Shown: positions 24,440 through 36,761 of the stretch, in pieces | How positions within the stretch are numbered: the stretch's first letter is position 1 | Layout: every line of letters starts with the position of its first letter | Source: Trichobilharzia regenti | Lineage: Eukaryota; Platyhelminthes; Trematoda; Strigeidida; Schistosomatidae | DNA: 64,000 bases | Assembly: GCA_944472135.2 (NCBI GenBank) | Contig: CALYDD020000398.1 | Span: 186,001-250,000 of the forward strand | Direction: 5' to 3' | Notes under the pieces: model-generated | The model's database searches: none | Told to the model about the DNA's origin: nothing | What the model saw: only the letters and a program-made list of their open reading frames with translations | Translations under genes and position numbers: made by a program

Positions 24440-24790
24440 TGAGACAACATTGTACAAGTTGAACAGTGTTGACTGTCATCGCTGTTCCTTGGCTTCCAAA
24501 TGTACCAAAGTACTCATCGGTCTGTTCTCTGCAGTTCCTTCAACTGGCTTTACGATTTACCACAAGCCTTCATCTGACTTTCGCGTGATCGTCTCTATAC
24601 CACTCCAAATCGACGCTGGTGTAGTGTTTTTCCATCCAGGCTCCGGTCGAGCGATGGCTTGGCATATGATGTCAGCCAATGGTCTCCTTAGTGTCTGCGT
24701 AGTCCAACTCCACTTTCTTCAGAATATTTGTTTGTCAACAGCTTCCTGGTGGGTTCATTCGCAGAGTTCATTGCTGCAAATTCTTCCTGA
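24440..24790 (-). pseudogene. RTE-like LINE C-terminal fragment
   Basis: Read on the minus strand from about 24780, the frame gives KWSWTTQTLRRPLADIICQA followed by a shifted frame with PDGKT, then QMKACGKS and SQLKELQ. This is the usual C-terminal region of RTE-type LINEs (RKWxWIGHTLR, then GKRxxGRP, then a GKSWxxLxxLAxxR block). At least one frameshift and two stops break it. The plus-strand frame of 121 codons over the same place is only its shadow. Confidence 0.7.
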
Positions 24791-27370
24791 TTGACGTTTG
24801 TTGTTCATATTTTTTCACGCTTTGAAGATTTCTTGACCAACAGTTTGGTTTTCGGTTGTAGAATTGCTAGCTTTACACTCAGCTTTCCCTCATTTTCCGT
24901 GGTTAAAACAATCTTGGAAACTATCATACCAGTAAATGACGAGAGGCTGAAGAATGGTGATAGTGTTACTCAGTCTCATAATTCAATAATTGAGTTGTAA
25001 TGAAAATGTACAGAGAGAAACATGAGGAAATTCGGTATTACGTATCAGTCTAAAAGAAATCGATGAGTTACACAGAAAAATTACTGTGATAATGGCAGTG
25101 GCTGAGGGTGCTCTCTTTTGTCACTGGCGTTGCAAGCACCTACAAGTCTGATGCCATCGGTGAAGTGTGCGTTCGGAAGGAAATCTTCATTGGAAGTGAA
25201 CACTCACTGCGATTTACAGAAACGCATATCAAACATAACTATAACATCAATTCTCGACTTCGTTAATATATTGATTACCTTTAACAATAATAGTAATATG
25301 GGTGATCAGTTGTTTAACAAGCCTGGTAACCAGATGAGTACAAGTTTAGATAGGAGGCACACAGAAAACGAAGGCCAAGTGAAATATGACGTCTGAGTTT
25401 GAAAGTAATAGAATGGGTATAGCGAGAAGGTTATCACTGGTAGGCTGTCATTGTAGACGTCTTTCATGTAATAAATTTAATGCTCATTAGAGCAACCTTG
25501 TGAATTGTTTACATCTTTTTTCCGTAATTCTAAGAAAATCCAACTTCACAAGTAAGTCAACCTTAGATGCAATGATTGTTTCAATGTTTGGTGAAATCAC
25601 CTCTCAAACAAATGGACATTAGATTCATACCCTGCTTATATTTTGAAATTATGTAATGACTGTGGCTGAAATGAAAAACTCACCACAGTGTATAGAGAAG
25701 TACGGTACTTCACATACTACTGACTGACTTGTAGGCTGATATGAGTAGTGAGGTACCCCTAGCATTTCCATTATTCCCTACTAGCCAATTTGATTTACTT
25801 CTTCGGAATATATGAAATTAAGGCAAGAGAGCATTCACTCTGATATCCTCCCGGCTAAGGCCGGATACCGTGATACGCATCCAATAACATAACCTCCTTT
25901 CTGTCAACAGTTATCATACGAGCAAGTGGTGGACTTTTCTACCTTCTGAAATACATTATACTGACTGCCAAAGTAATTCGCAGTTTTGAAAATTACTCAG
26001 TTCAAAGTTGAAATTCACTACGATTTCCTTTGAAAATCAAAGGAAATCCAAGTTTGTTCAAACCTAAATACATGGTTGCGAACAACACATGTGAATTGGT
26101 AGCGCTGTCTGAGGTGAGTCAAGTTAGAAACACTGCTGATTAGCTGTAGCACAAACAAGCGAAATGGCCTCTGGTCTTTTAGATCACACTTGAATTAGGC
26201 TTAACAGCGTTACTTTTTTGATGTTATTATTTCAAAACATAAATATTCGATAATGTCAAAAATTCATACTATTAGTTAGAATTTACACTGATAGGATATG
26301 ATCTTGTTATAGCGAAATTTCATTTAGAACAGCTGTACTCGTTAGTCTGATCAGTGCTTCTCAAGTACACCGACGTTTATCATCAGTGTATCTGAACTGT
26401 ATCTGTCTAGCTGTTTGAAAGCAAGCGATGTTGATGTTAGGTAGAATTACATCAGTCCCTTGGGCGATAAGCAAACCGTTTTCTAACTATTCAAACCTAG
26501 GCTTAGTCTAGTTACTTAAACATTTTCACCACAACACGTGACCATCTGATTGCTATCGATTACTGATGAATACGAGTTACTGACATAAGCATACCACAAC
26601 ATTAAATACAGGCACGGTGATGCGAATCCGCTCATTTCCCTCACTAAATTTGTAGGATGCTGTAGAGTCAATGGTAACCAGGTCGTGCACACAATATTTT
26701 ATTTGATGAAATAAGCCATCACATACAATTAAATCATGTGTCCACTGAACTGTGAAATTTTCAACGTGACTTGAGATGAAATTATCATGAACTCTGTGAC
26801 AGTTGTACCACTGTTAGATTGCTACTTCAAGTCATATTTTTCAATAAAAGCTAACTAAGTTTACATCTGTAAAATTTCAAAATTGAGCTCCTGTGTTCAT
26901 TCCCTACTTTCCAAGTCGAACGTAAGCTTCAGGCTTCGAAGTCTCTAGCGTTGATGTTGAATTTTTTCACCAGTCACCGGTACCAGCCTGAGGACCAACA
27001 ATCATTTATTGCCGGACAGTTATCGCCTAATAAACTTAACAACAAGCAAATAGGCTTCTTTAAATAAATATAAATGCATTCAGAACATAAGAAGGACTGG
27101 GCTATCCAGAGGAATGATGAGGGCTTGGAATAAAACCACTCAATTGGCATCGCTTAATAACAGCGAAGCGGGAAAACTATACAAAGATTAATACATAATT
27201 CAACATAAACATGTATATATATGCATATAAGCATAAGTTCACCAATGTTCTGTTTACCTCCTAGTCCAATATTGTGAGGTGATTATATTTACCTTTGTGA
27301 TTTTCGTTCAATGTGGGTGGACAAAACCGGATCAAATCACTGTCTGATGAGTTTGAGTTTTCATGTCAAA
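24791..27370. other. No gene recognised
   Basis: About 2.6 kb. A 92-codon frame at 25118-25396 ends in a polar stretch (MGDQLFNKPGNQMSTSLDRR) that looks somewhat protein-like but has no recognisable domain or clear splice context. Otherwise nothing can be supported. Confidence 0.4.
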
Positions 27371-27373
27371 CTT

Positions 27374-27414
27374 GATTGGACAATGTCAAGCGCCCGACAT
27401 TGTACAACCAATCC
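27374..27414. other. Short hairpin
   Basis: GATTGGACAATGTC and GACATTGT...CCAATC form an imperfect inverted repeat around a GC-rich AAGCGCCC loop. It is followed by a TATA-like GGTATATATATGA at about 27429. It could be the edge of an unrecognised LTR or a regulatory stem; nothing else supports either. Confidence 0.5.
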
Positions 27415-27732
27415 AATTCGTTACAGGTGGTATATATATGATGTATTATGAGGTTGAGGTTCTCACCATCACAGACTTTACTTGTCTAGTGACAACTCCG
27501 TGGTCTCAAAGCACTAGAAGGTGAAACACGAAGAGTAGTCGTGTTAGGCATGAAACTGAATCTCCTCTTCAACAGTACTGTTCAATCAACAGCCCTATGA
27601 ATCCCACACAATACTTATTGACATTCGATGAGATATTCTCATAATTTTCAACTGAGTATTTCACATTATGTTCATGTTATTAGTCTGGAATTAGTTTAAT
27701 TGCAACACAATTATTCTGACTGCTTGATTTGT

Positions 27733-27899
27733 TTACATGTTGCTTTTGATGCAAGTAGCTGGTTCTTCAGTTGACAGGGCTGGCTGAGCTGCACTGACAT
27801 TAGTTGACATTGCAGCAAAATGGTCACTGTCCATGGCTTCCCTGTTAGTATCTTGATGGTGGCTGGCGTCTTCTGGTAATATAATTGTCCCAGATACAA
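27733..27899 (-). CDS. Candidate terminal exon, unknown protein
   Basis: On the minus strand an AG at about 27900 is followed by an open frame of about 55 codons. It is polar and acidic (EDASHHQDTNREAMDSDH) and ends ATCIKSNM before a stop, with the look of a real C-terminal exon. The frame extends further upstream to 28059, where its composition is less convincing. No poly(A) signal was found close by, and a second frame on the same strand is also open. Function unknown. Confidence 0.25.
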
Positions 27900-28189
27900 C
27901 TCCTAATGAGTTCAAATATAGGCTGTTCAGTATCCCTGAGCATTCAGTGTTTCTATAGTCTATAGGTTGCGTATCTCTCTCATAACGAAAAATACGAAAA
28001 ATATATTCGATTGTCCGTCGGGAGAGGAGTGTGCAACAAAGACAGGTGAAGGAGAACACTAACCAATTAGCTTAGCTCATAATTGTGCTAAATGAATGAA
28101 AACTGGCAGGATTGAGAGTAGATTGCAAATACAAATCCAGTGAAGTGACGGAAAGTTTCAAGGACTGCTCTTGCGAAGTCGAAGTTCTA

Positions 28190-28380
28190 ACTAACACTCT
28201 AGATGAGGTGATTGCTACGAAGTGCTGAAGTATCGCAACCTATAACGAAACAGTACATACTTTTTCCAATGATCCACCAAATCTGTCCTAAGAAACTCCC
28301 TTATTCTCAATGCTTGTCTACCTGTGGTGCATTCAAAATCAGTCCTGCTACCAATTCAATCCATGCAAATCAGCACTTAA
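28190..28380 (+). repeat. Diverged homologue of the unit junction
   Basis: Upstream of unit 1 the sequence resembles the last 80-100 bases of the 7.7 kb unit (for example TTCTCAATGCTTGTCTACCTG versus TTTTCAATGCCTGTCTAACTG at 36039), and more distantly a block inside the unit near 29990-30180. The tandem duplication therefore begins inside a pre-existing repeat. Confidence 0.65.
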
Positions 28381-28997
28381 AAATCCATCTGCGTCTATTA
28401 GTAAGTGACCAGCGTTGTCCACCAAAATCTGGTCAGGACAACTAATCGCCCGTGACACTGGATGTCGGTGGCGTTATACATTGTGCATTTACGGAATTGA
28501 GGATTGCTGACTTTTAAAATTCCTTACGGAAGTACTGCAGCTTGATGTCTCAGTGGTATCAAACTACCCATATCAATCAACCAGTAGCATGTAGAATTAT
28601 TCACATTTGTAGTTTCGATATAAAATTGTTTCTTGCAGACACAGCGAAACATACATATTGAGCAGTGGGATATACTCGCTTCAGGAAATTCTCAATATTA
28701 CTCGCGAATAATGCTATTTATGTAGATGTCTCACAGGGACAGTAAATATTTGGAACGAAAGAGACGTGTTCATCATCTAAACCACTAGGTGAAAGTAATC
28801 CAGGGAAATACCGACGGTGTGATTATCGCTCAGATGGAGACCAATCACCTTGAGTGTGTTATTTTTCCAAAGTGTGTCATTGGCAAATCCTTACGGAGTT
28901 AGGTGGAGGTTTCTGCAAAATTCGCATTTTATTGACTGTTTAATTGGTGATTAAATAAATTTTGATGAATCTTTCTACAAAATCACTGTCTCTTCAG

Positions 28998-29026
28998 CCC
29001 GAAAACAAGAAAGAATATGATCTTCG
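28998..29026 (+). CDS. Candidate 29-nt micro-exon, unit 1
   Basis: Exactly 29 bases lie between TGTCTCTTCAG and GTGAGTTC, good acceptor and donor sites. The same 29-base spacing and both splice sites are kept in the third, diverged copy at 44979-45007, even though the exon sequence itself differs at about a third of its positions. In this unit the preceding exon appears broken by stops, so the exon may no longer be used. Confidence 0.3.
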
Positions 29027-30541
29027 GTGAGTTCTATTTAAGTTTTTCTGCAATTGAGTAATATTTCATGTGAATTACCTGAACAACTGAAATTCATCAT
29101 TGGACTATTGAAATGTAGTTGGATATTCCGAATACCGAGGAGACATTCAAATTACAATACTCGTCAGATTGTTGAGTGGAATCCGAATAGACGACGCAAT
29201 GATTCAGTCATCTGAACTTGACATAGAGATGATCATGGGCTCAGTTGAGTAAGGAGTCGAGCAGCCATTTTTGAGAAATGTCAGAGATTACACTGCGATG
29301 GAAGCGCTTCGATAAGGTACTGTGTTCCCTTAGGAAGCGAAATATGGTTGATAATCGTAAGTAATACAGAAGTAGTTGGAACAATCCTCAAATGTGTAAT
29401 CTTTACTAATATTATCAGTAGTTAAGGGATTGTAGTTTCGCCGTCAGGGAATGACCTATAGTAACAGTTTGATTGACATAATTAATCTAAGATCGAATAT
29501 CCTATTGTTTATTTTAAATTGTGTTGGCTGTAATAGGGAACACTCATTACCACTAAAATTCCTTTGGGTTCACGGAAGAGAGTTAACTTTCTTCAGGACA
29601 TCTCCATTTAGCTCTGTTCTCTGCAGTCCTGTAGAGCTGTCTTCACAACCGCTCACCAACTCGTATCTCCTCCACTCGTCGTATCACATTCGCGTTTCGA
29701 TTTTAATCAAATTTCATCTCAGCACACATCCGGTGGTATAGGGAACACTTAGCCACGCCTTACAACTATCCATTACAACCTGCATTCAGTGGGATAATAT
29801 TTAAACGAAACGAACAATAAGTAGACTCAATTTTATCATTTTATGTAATTTCAGATCGATCGTAAGTTGATCATTATTTTTATTATCATTATTATTATCA
29901 ATAATACAGACGACATTTAATCACCTCTCAGAACCAATCCATTATTTAAAGAATAACGCTTCAGACTCCGCCTTTCACTCCTGATTATGTGATGGCTATG
30001 TAGTGCTAAAGGATCGCAAACTACGAGGAAACAGTACATGCATCTTTCCACTGATTCTCCAACTCTCTTCTAATCTCATTACCCAACTCCAAGTCAGTCA
30101 AATCTCTGCAAACCGACATCCACTCAAATATTTCTGCAACATTTGTCGGCTTCATATGTTACTACCCTGCCGTGAAGGCGTGGAACTGTGTCACTCATCT
30201 TCAATGATGGTGATGACAGTGACTTGACACCTAACATAACTTGCCAGGGTCAATTAGTCGTCGATCAAACAGACAGGTTTGGGGAAGTCGATCAATTCAG
30301 CCTCGTTGTTTTGATTTTGAAATTCCGTGGACATTATTTTACGCACTGTTACCTTATTTGAGAACATGAATGATTTCCATCTCACTGTCATAGAGAATTT
30401 TACGAACATTGCAAAATTGTGAATTTTGTGTGCTTTTCTGATTTCTTGAAAAACAAACTACAGGTTTGCAGTGTAAGTCAAACTTCCTGTTGTATTCTGC
30501 TACTCACAGTCATCCTGAGCTTGCCAATATTGATATTTCAG

Positions 30542-30604
30542 GAGCCATGTTCAACTGTTTTCGATGATCGGACTGATTTGAATGTGTGGGCGAGTAGTGG
30601 ATGA
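30542..30604 (+). CDS. Possible short terminal exon
   Basis: A strong acceptor (ATTGATATTTCAG) precedes 20 open codons, EPCSTVFDDRTD onward, and a TGA. No upstream exon in the same frame can be named. It is repeated exactly at 38277-38339. Confidence 0.2.
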   Translation, partial: EPCSTVFDDRTDLNVWASSG

Positions 30605-30674
30605 ATGTCATCCAGAAAACCACTGGAACCAATGGAGCACTGAATAGCTATTCAACATAGTCTTCAGGCAAAAA

Positions 30675-30869
30675 ATGCGTGCATTGTTATTAACAGTTAT
30701 GTTATTATTCCTGTGGATTCTCAGTGGAACACAGAGCTTGACAAGACATATCCACTTCACTCGGTTCCCTGCAGTGTCATCCAGCTGGCTACACGATCAA
30801 CAAACTACAAATGAATTTAGTAAATGCACTCGCGATAAAATAAATTGGAGGATGAAATTTGCAGTGTAA
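30675..30869 (+). CDS. Small frame with hydrophobic N-terminus, unit 1
   Basis: A 64-codon frame starting MRALLLTVMLLFLWILSGTQ, which resembles a signal peptide, followed by a polar tail with a single cysteine. There is no TATA box or recognised domain and the frame is short enough to arise by chance. It is repeated without change at 38410-38604. Confidence 0.2.
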   Translation: MRALLLTVMLLFLWILSGTQSLTRHIHFTRFPAVSSSWLHDQQTTNEFSKCTRDKINWRMKFAV

Positions 30870-33800
30870 AGTTACTTCAACATTTCGTCTCACATGTCCT
30901 CATCAGTTGCAGTTTGACCTCATCAAATTACAGCAATTATGTAGGAATGAATGAGGAAAACGCACTTCAGTGTGGGAATGACAACAGCGAAAATACTGCC
31001 TAATGAAGTTGTCAGAAGAACAAACATCACAGCCTGCTTTTCTAGATGAAGTCATGAGGAATTAATCTGCATTTCAAAGATGATAGTGATAGGGAGGGAG
31101 GAGAGAAAACACAGAAGACACAAATATCTGATGAACAGTGTTATTTCATAGGGCGACATAACAACCGATTGGACTGAAATCAGCTCAAAGAGCTGATATC
31201 TTTACCATGGGTGATTGTGCAAGCAGTGTATTCAAAATGAAAGTGCATTTACCACGGGAGGAGTGAAACATTCATCATATTCTCCTTCTTGATTCATACA
31301 TCTGCTCCCGAACGTTTTCTGAGACAGCTGTAGTGAATGAGCGGTAGCCTTGATGTCCTCAACGCACCTAATATTTCGATGGTTTTAGAGATCTCTACGA
31401 AATACCCCGTATCCACGACGTGTTAGTTGATTGTCTCCTGATGCAATTTCAAGTGTCGATAAATCGACAGGGATTCAACTGACCAAAGATCTCTCCGAGT
31501 AACCGCATTAGCTGTCATGTTTGTATGTTGTTGAGGAGTGTGAAGCTAAGACAAAACAGTGGTTGAGTAACTAGTGAGTATTGCATGAATATCATTTTGC
31601 TGTCTAACTTTTGTTTATTTATTGAGTCGAGCTCAGTGTCTCTACAGCTATTACAAAACTCACCAGATAGCCTTTCTTCTTCTTTACTTCAACAGCAACC
31701 TGGGGTGAGAATAACTGATTCATTGTCATTCTACATACTTCGTTTGCTCTATTCATTTATTTCATCGATATACAGACAAGACACAATATGACACAATAGG
31801 GAAAACACTCATTTGATGTTAATCAGAAGTGACTGAAGCTGGAAAGCGTAGTACTCTTCTGACGAACTACTGAGCAAGTGAAGACGTATATTCGGATGAT
31901 GTGTACTGCTCGTTATTAAGATTGTGAAGAGTGGAATGAGTGAACTGGAAACGGTGCCTAAACTGAAAGAGTCAATGACAGAACCAAGCGAATATTAAGG
32001 CCAAAATCGACGACAATCATCAGACAAAATATATCGCATTCAACTGGCTTCAGGAATGCGCACAGGCTTCATTTCGTCGTCACATCATTTTTCAATATCA
32101 TATCAGGGCAACAATCTTCCCATTCGAGTCGTTGTCACCGACATGGTGTGCAATGTCACCTGAAGATCTCCTCAACATTTCTTCAGTCTGCCTTAATTTT
32201 TCCTGCATGTTTGTTGGATGCAGTTTGTGTAGTGTCGTGGTGTCCGATGGATTTTGTGTGGCCTCACCTTTCTGACTTTCACATTATCTTTAGCACAAAT
32301 CGAAGGCAGGTGCATACGAATGTCTTCAGCAACCCCTTTTAAGATGACACTTACCGTCCGGGTGAGTAGGAGATTTGACTCCCCTGAGGACTCTCGCGCA
32401 GCTGATGATTAGTGCTTGCTGTAGTTAGTGGAGTTGCTCAGTTGACTCTGTCTCGTCTACGGTCCTTGCATTTTCTGTCAGCTTATTGGCTTTCCTTTGT
32501 AAAGCTTTGAATGCTTTTGAGTCAGAGGAGATATAAATCACCCATGTAATGCACATTTTATAGGCTCTTATTTTTTCAAACTAATAGAAACTGGTTTATA
32601 TTCATGTATCTACTTTTTACTTGATGTCTGTTTGCTTCTGTGTATTTTATCTATTGTTCATCTACTTGCGATTATTTCTAAATGCTTAAAATATTCCGAA
32701 TCATCATGCATTTAAACAATTTCTCTTTGCTTTTTTAAAGGCTAACACGGTAGGCGATAATTTCACCTCTGAACTAACTGACACATAATGACGGTTGTAT
32801 GCACTTTTTGTTTCGGTTACAAGTAATAGATGCCAGTCTGTGAATGATAGAAGCACGTGTGATTTGAAAATCTTGGTGAAATGTCACCCTAAGTTCGGAT
32901 GTTGTTCGTCTTATTGACAGCCATACTGAGCTGGCCGTCTAGCCAGCCAAGTGTCAAGAGATAAACGATAAGTATTCTTTCATATCGATTTATTTAGACA
33001 ACCACGGCCACTGGTTTGACTGGGAATTTGTGGTTAGTTTCAACACAGTGTTAACACGGGACGTAATCTCAGGAGAATTCCTGGAAACCTGGTCCGCACT
33101 CAAATGAATTAGCCAGCGATCAACGAAACGCACATCGCCACCGTCATCAATATGTCAACTAACAAAGAATAAGCCACTTGGCAAGAAAGCTCAAATCCCC
33201 AGTCACTTACAACGATCAGTACAGCTGTGAATTAAGGAGCAACGACAACAGAGGTAGGTTGTTGGGAGACACAATATACAATCATTCATGGGGAATTCGA
33301 ATACGCTGTTCACTTCATGCTAACGCTTCAACTGATGATGTTTCCTAGAAGGAGGTACAACGAAAGTTTGACAACCAAACCAACATCCGGCTCACAGGAA
33401 ACAACCACATGGAAATGGTATGCTCTTCAGACATTCAGTTCGAATTCGAATCGAATCGACTAGCCTCAATTAATTCGCAAGAGTTTCCCGAAAGCATGCC
33501 ATAATATGTCCAGGATCTTAACTTTGTAGTTCAACAGCGAAGGTGACAACACATTGGCGTTTCCAACAATGGATGCTGGATAAGAATCTATCAAAATGGC
33601 AGAAATATACGACGCCACCAAATCCCTGGTGTCTATCAGTTTTGTAGAGTGAATAAAATAATGTCACTCACTAGTCACAGAGACTGGTTTCACGGACCCA
33701 TTCCCTTTAATGCAGTTGCCTCATGTAGCTGATGTTGTCTAGAAGTGGCATTCAGCAGAGAAAGATCTACAGTTTGCCAGCTGTAATCTGGACATACATA

Positions 33801-33986
33801 CACACTCCCAATGAATGATTGCATCACCACTGAAACTATGCTCAAACAAACTCAAACAAATAATCTCAATGCTGATATTAGTAATTTGTCTTTTCTTACA
33901 TTTTCTGCATTTGTGAAATAACCTCAGGTACCAGGTGTAAGTGAATAATTATCGATATATGTTGAATTTTACTGATACTTTCATAC

Positions 33987-34186
33987 CTGAAGTAGGAGAG
34001 TATTTGGTGGGTGAAGGAGCAGTGTGTTAGCAGTTGGTTGTTGTCACTCCGAAATTTTAGTGGAGTATTGACCCGCATCAGACTATTTTGAACGATCTCG
34101 ATTACGCCAACTGTGTCAAGGTTGAATAGTGAATGTGAAACAATAGAGATGATGAGCACGCACAATGCTAATTTGAAGTTAAGCAT
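33987..34186 (-). CDS. First exon of a candidate secreted protein, unit 1
   Basis: On the minus strand, an ATG at 34186 opens 66 codons and two further bases before a good donor (CTTCAG then GTATGA). The product starts MLNFKLALCVLIISIVSHSL, a strong signal peptide, followed by FNLDTVGVIEIVQ and a polar region with one cysteine (LLTHCSFTHQI). CCAAT-like words and an AT-rich AAAAATATCC lie within 60 bases upstream, but no clear TATA box. Downstream exons would lie at lower coordinates and were not identified. I do not recognise the family. The exon is duplicated in unit 2 without change. Confidence 0.4.
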
Positions 34187-36732
34187 TTATTGGATTGGGT
34201 GGATATTTTTCCCGAAGAAGGGCTATTCATGGGTCATTGGGTCCTCTTCCACTAGTTGAATGCACTTCGAATCAAGGTGTTTGGATGCCTCAATTGAAAT
34301 GGCGATCTGGTTGAAGTTCACGTGCTCGGCAACAATGTGTTTGCATTCTCTTTGCTTGGCATTTGGATGGCGAAGCTTCCTCTGCTCACGCCAGACAAAC
34401 TAATCTACACTGGAGTGAGCGCAATTCAAACCACTCAAATCTCACCAAACACAAGCATATCAAACATAACACACACACATGAGCTACAAACTTCATCTAG
34501 TACTTCAATTAATAATAATGCATAGATTGCTGGCCACTTCACTGAAAAGCAGGAGTGTTCAGTAATGTCAACTTACCGATGATGTTGACGCATGCCCAGT
34601 GCACTGCACCAAGGGACCTTAAGCTTTTAGCGCGGTTATGAGTTTTGTGCACGAGTTGGAATGCAGATTTCCTCCTTACTGAGTAGGCCTGAACGTCAAT
34701 GATGCACACGCAACCAAGTATACAGCATGTAGGTGGATAATCGGCGCTCGGAACTGTATGTAATTTGATTGCATACTCAAATCATTATTCTTCGAGAAAT
34801 GTCTTCTCCAAATTGAAAGCATCTCTGTCAATTACACCCAGTATCTTCCAATGTCGTGCACTTGGAAATGAATCGAGTGCGAAAGCCACACCGATCATCA
34901 ACTCACCGGGATTCACTGTACACTGGTACTAACACAGGGGGGGCGTTGACTCCAGGGAGGCGAATGAATCCGTGTAGCGACTGGAAGTAGCTGGGTTGGT
35001 TGCTCATATACACAAATATGCCGTTATAAAGGCGAAATAGAATCGTCAACGAACAAGGACGAATAGTGTTTTGCGGTTAGGACTGTATGATACTTCAAAT
35101 CGCTAAGGATTATCGTTAGTAAGAAATAATAAAGCCGTGGCTACAACTTCACCAATAACACTGGGGACAGGGGTTCAATGGACGACTGTCAACGCGGACG
35201 AATAGGTGGCGTATAAGGCATTGTTATCTCTGGGTCATTTGCACTATGCATTTTATCACTCATTAGATTTTGTGGATCCTGTACGGGCACACACAATAAT
35301 TCTCACGAAGGTTTCCGGGATACATTGGAAAGCAAGATTTGTGCAATAGTTGAATCCCCCAGGGACGTTACTTGCAGCCATCCTAATGAATGTTTGCACA
35401 GAAGCTGGCATGACTTGATCAGTGTCTCTCCTGTCCATAATTGACACACATTGTTCACTCAAACGAACAGGAAATCTTTTGTTTAATGAATTTTATAATA
35501 TCACTTCCAGTTCTCTTGTAAATATGACATTTTTATCTGAAAAACACGCAGGCTTTAGTCAACCCAGGTTCAGTAGCGTGTTCACATTGCTCGGATCATT
35601 ATTCTTTAACTTAGCTTTACTGTATTGATTGTGACACCAAAGGTGACAATGTAACGTTAGCCGTTCATAAATCACTGGAATACGTAAATGTACTAATTCA
35701 ATTCAAATTCTTCTCATTTCAGGCCTGTCCTGTAAGTAGCAGTGTGTTTACTGGTGTAATTGTTTCTTTTCTGAATTGAATGAACTCTTGCTACAACTTA
35801 ATTGCATCAAGAATTTAACGACCTAGTGCAATTCGAACTTTACCGGCCTGGTGGGTAAATGAATGGAAAATACATTGGCCTCATTTTGTCTGCTAGTCTT
35901 CTGATTGATTTCAGTATTGATCACGAAATGACTTGAGTTAGATGACCATTCGCCTGTCTTACTATTCAATGATCAGTCAGGAGAGGCGAGAGAATCTTGG
36001 CCGTGAAGTTGGCAACTTCACCACGTGAAAACGACATTGATTTTCAATGCCTGTCTAACTGCGTTTAGTTCAAGCTTAGTCCTGGTAACAGTTCAATCCA
36101 TGCAAATCAGCACTGAAATCCATCTGCGTCTATTAGTAAGTGACCAGCGTTGTCCACCAAAATCTGGTCAGGACAACTAATCGCCCGTGACACTGGATGT
36201 CGGTGGCGTTATACATTGTGCATTTACGGAATTGAGGATTGCTGACTTTTAAAATTCCTTACGGAAGTACTGCAGCTTGATGTCTCAGTGGTATCAAACT
36301 ACCCATATCAATCAACCAGTAGCATGTAGAATTATTCACATTTGTAGTTTCGATATAAAATTGTTTCTTGCAGACACAGCGAAACATACATATTGAGCAG
36401 TGGGATATACTCGCTTCAGGAAATTCTCAATATTACTCGCGAATAATGCTATTTATGTAGATGTCTCACAGGGACAGTAAATATTTGGAACGAAAGAGAC
36501 GTGTTCATCATCTAAACCACTAGGTGAAAGTAATCCAGGGAAATACCGACGGTGTGATTATCGCTCAGATGGAGACCAATCACCTTGAGTGTGTTATTTT
36601 TCCAAAGTGTGTCATTGGCAAATCCTTACGGAGTTAGGTGGAGGTCTCTGCAAAATTCGCATTTTATTGACTGTTTAATTGGTGATTAAATAAATTTTGA
36701 TGAATCTTTCTACAAAATCACTGTCTCTTCAG

Positions 36733-36761
36733 CCCGAAAACAAGAAAGAATATGATCTTCG
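36733..36761 (+). CDS. Candidate 29-nt micro-exon, unit 2
   Basis: Copy of 28998-29026, with the same splice sites and length. Confidence 0.3.

Larger units (their letters stand above)
28381..36115 (+). repeat. Tandem duplication, unit 1 (7735 bp)
   Basis: Matches 36116-43851 base for base at a constant offset of 7735. Differences noticed are few: single substitutions near 28911, 35024, 35508, 35565, 35699 and 36066, and one single-base indel near 34583. Gene-like pieces inside are a minus-strand secretory first exon (33987-34186), a short plus-strand frame with a hydrophobic start (30675-30869), a 29-nt candidate micro-exon (28998-29026) and a possible short terminal exon (30542-30604). No retroelement protein was recognised inside the unit. 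Confidence 0.95.

Noticed and set aside
24429..24794. 121-codon plus-strand frame
   Set aside because: The minus strand carries recognisable RTE-type polymerase text over the same bases, so the plus frame is a shadow.
30675..30869. Confident secreted micro-protein
   Set aside because: Hydrophobic N-terminus only; no promoter or splice support, so it is kept as a low-confidence entry.
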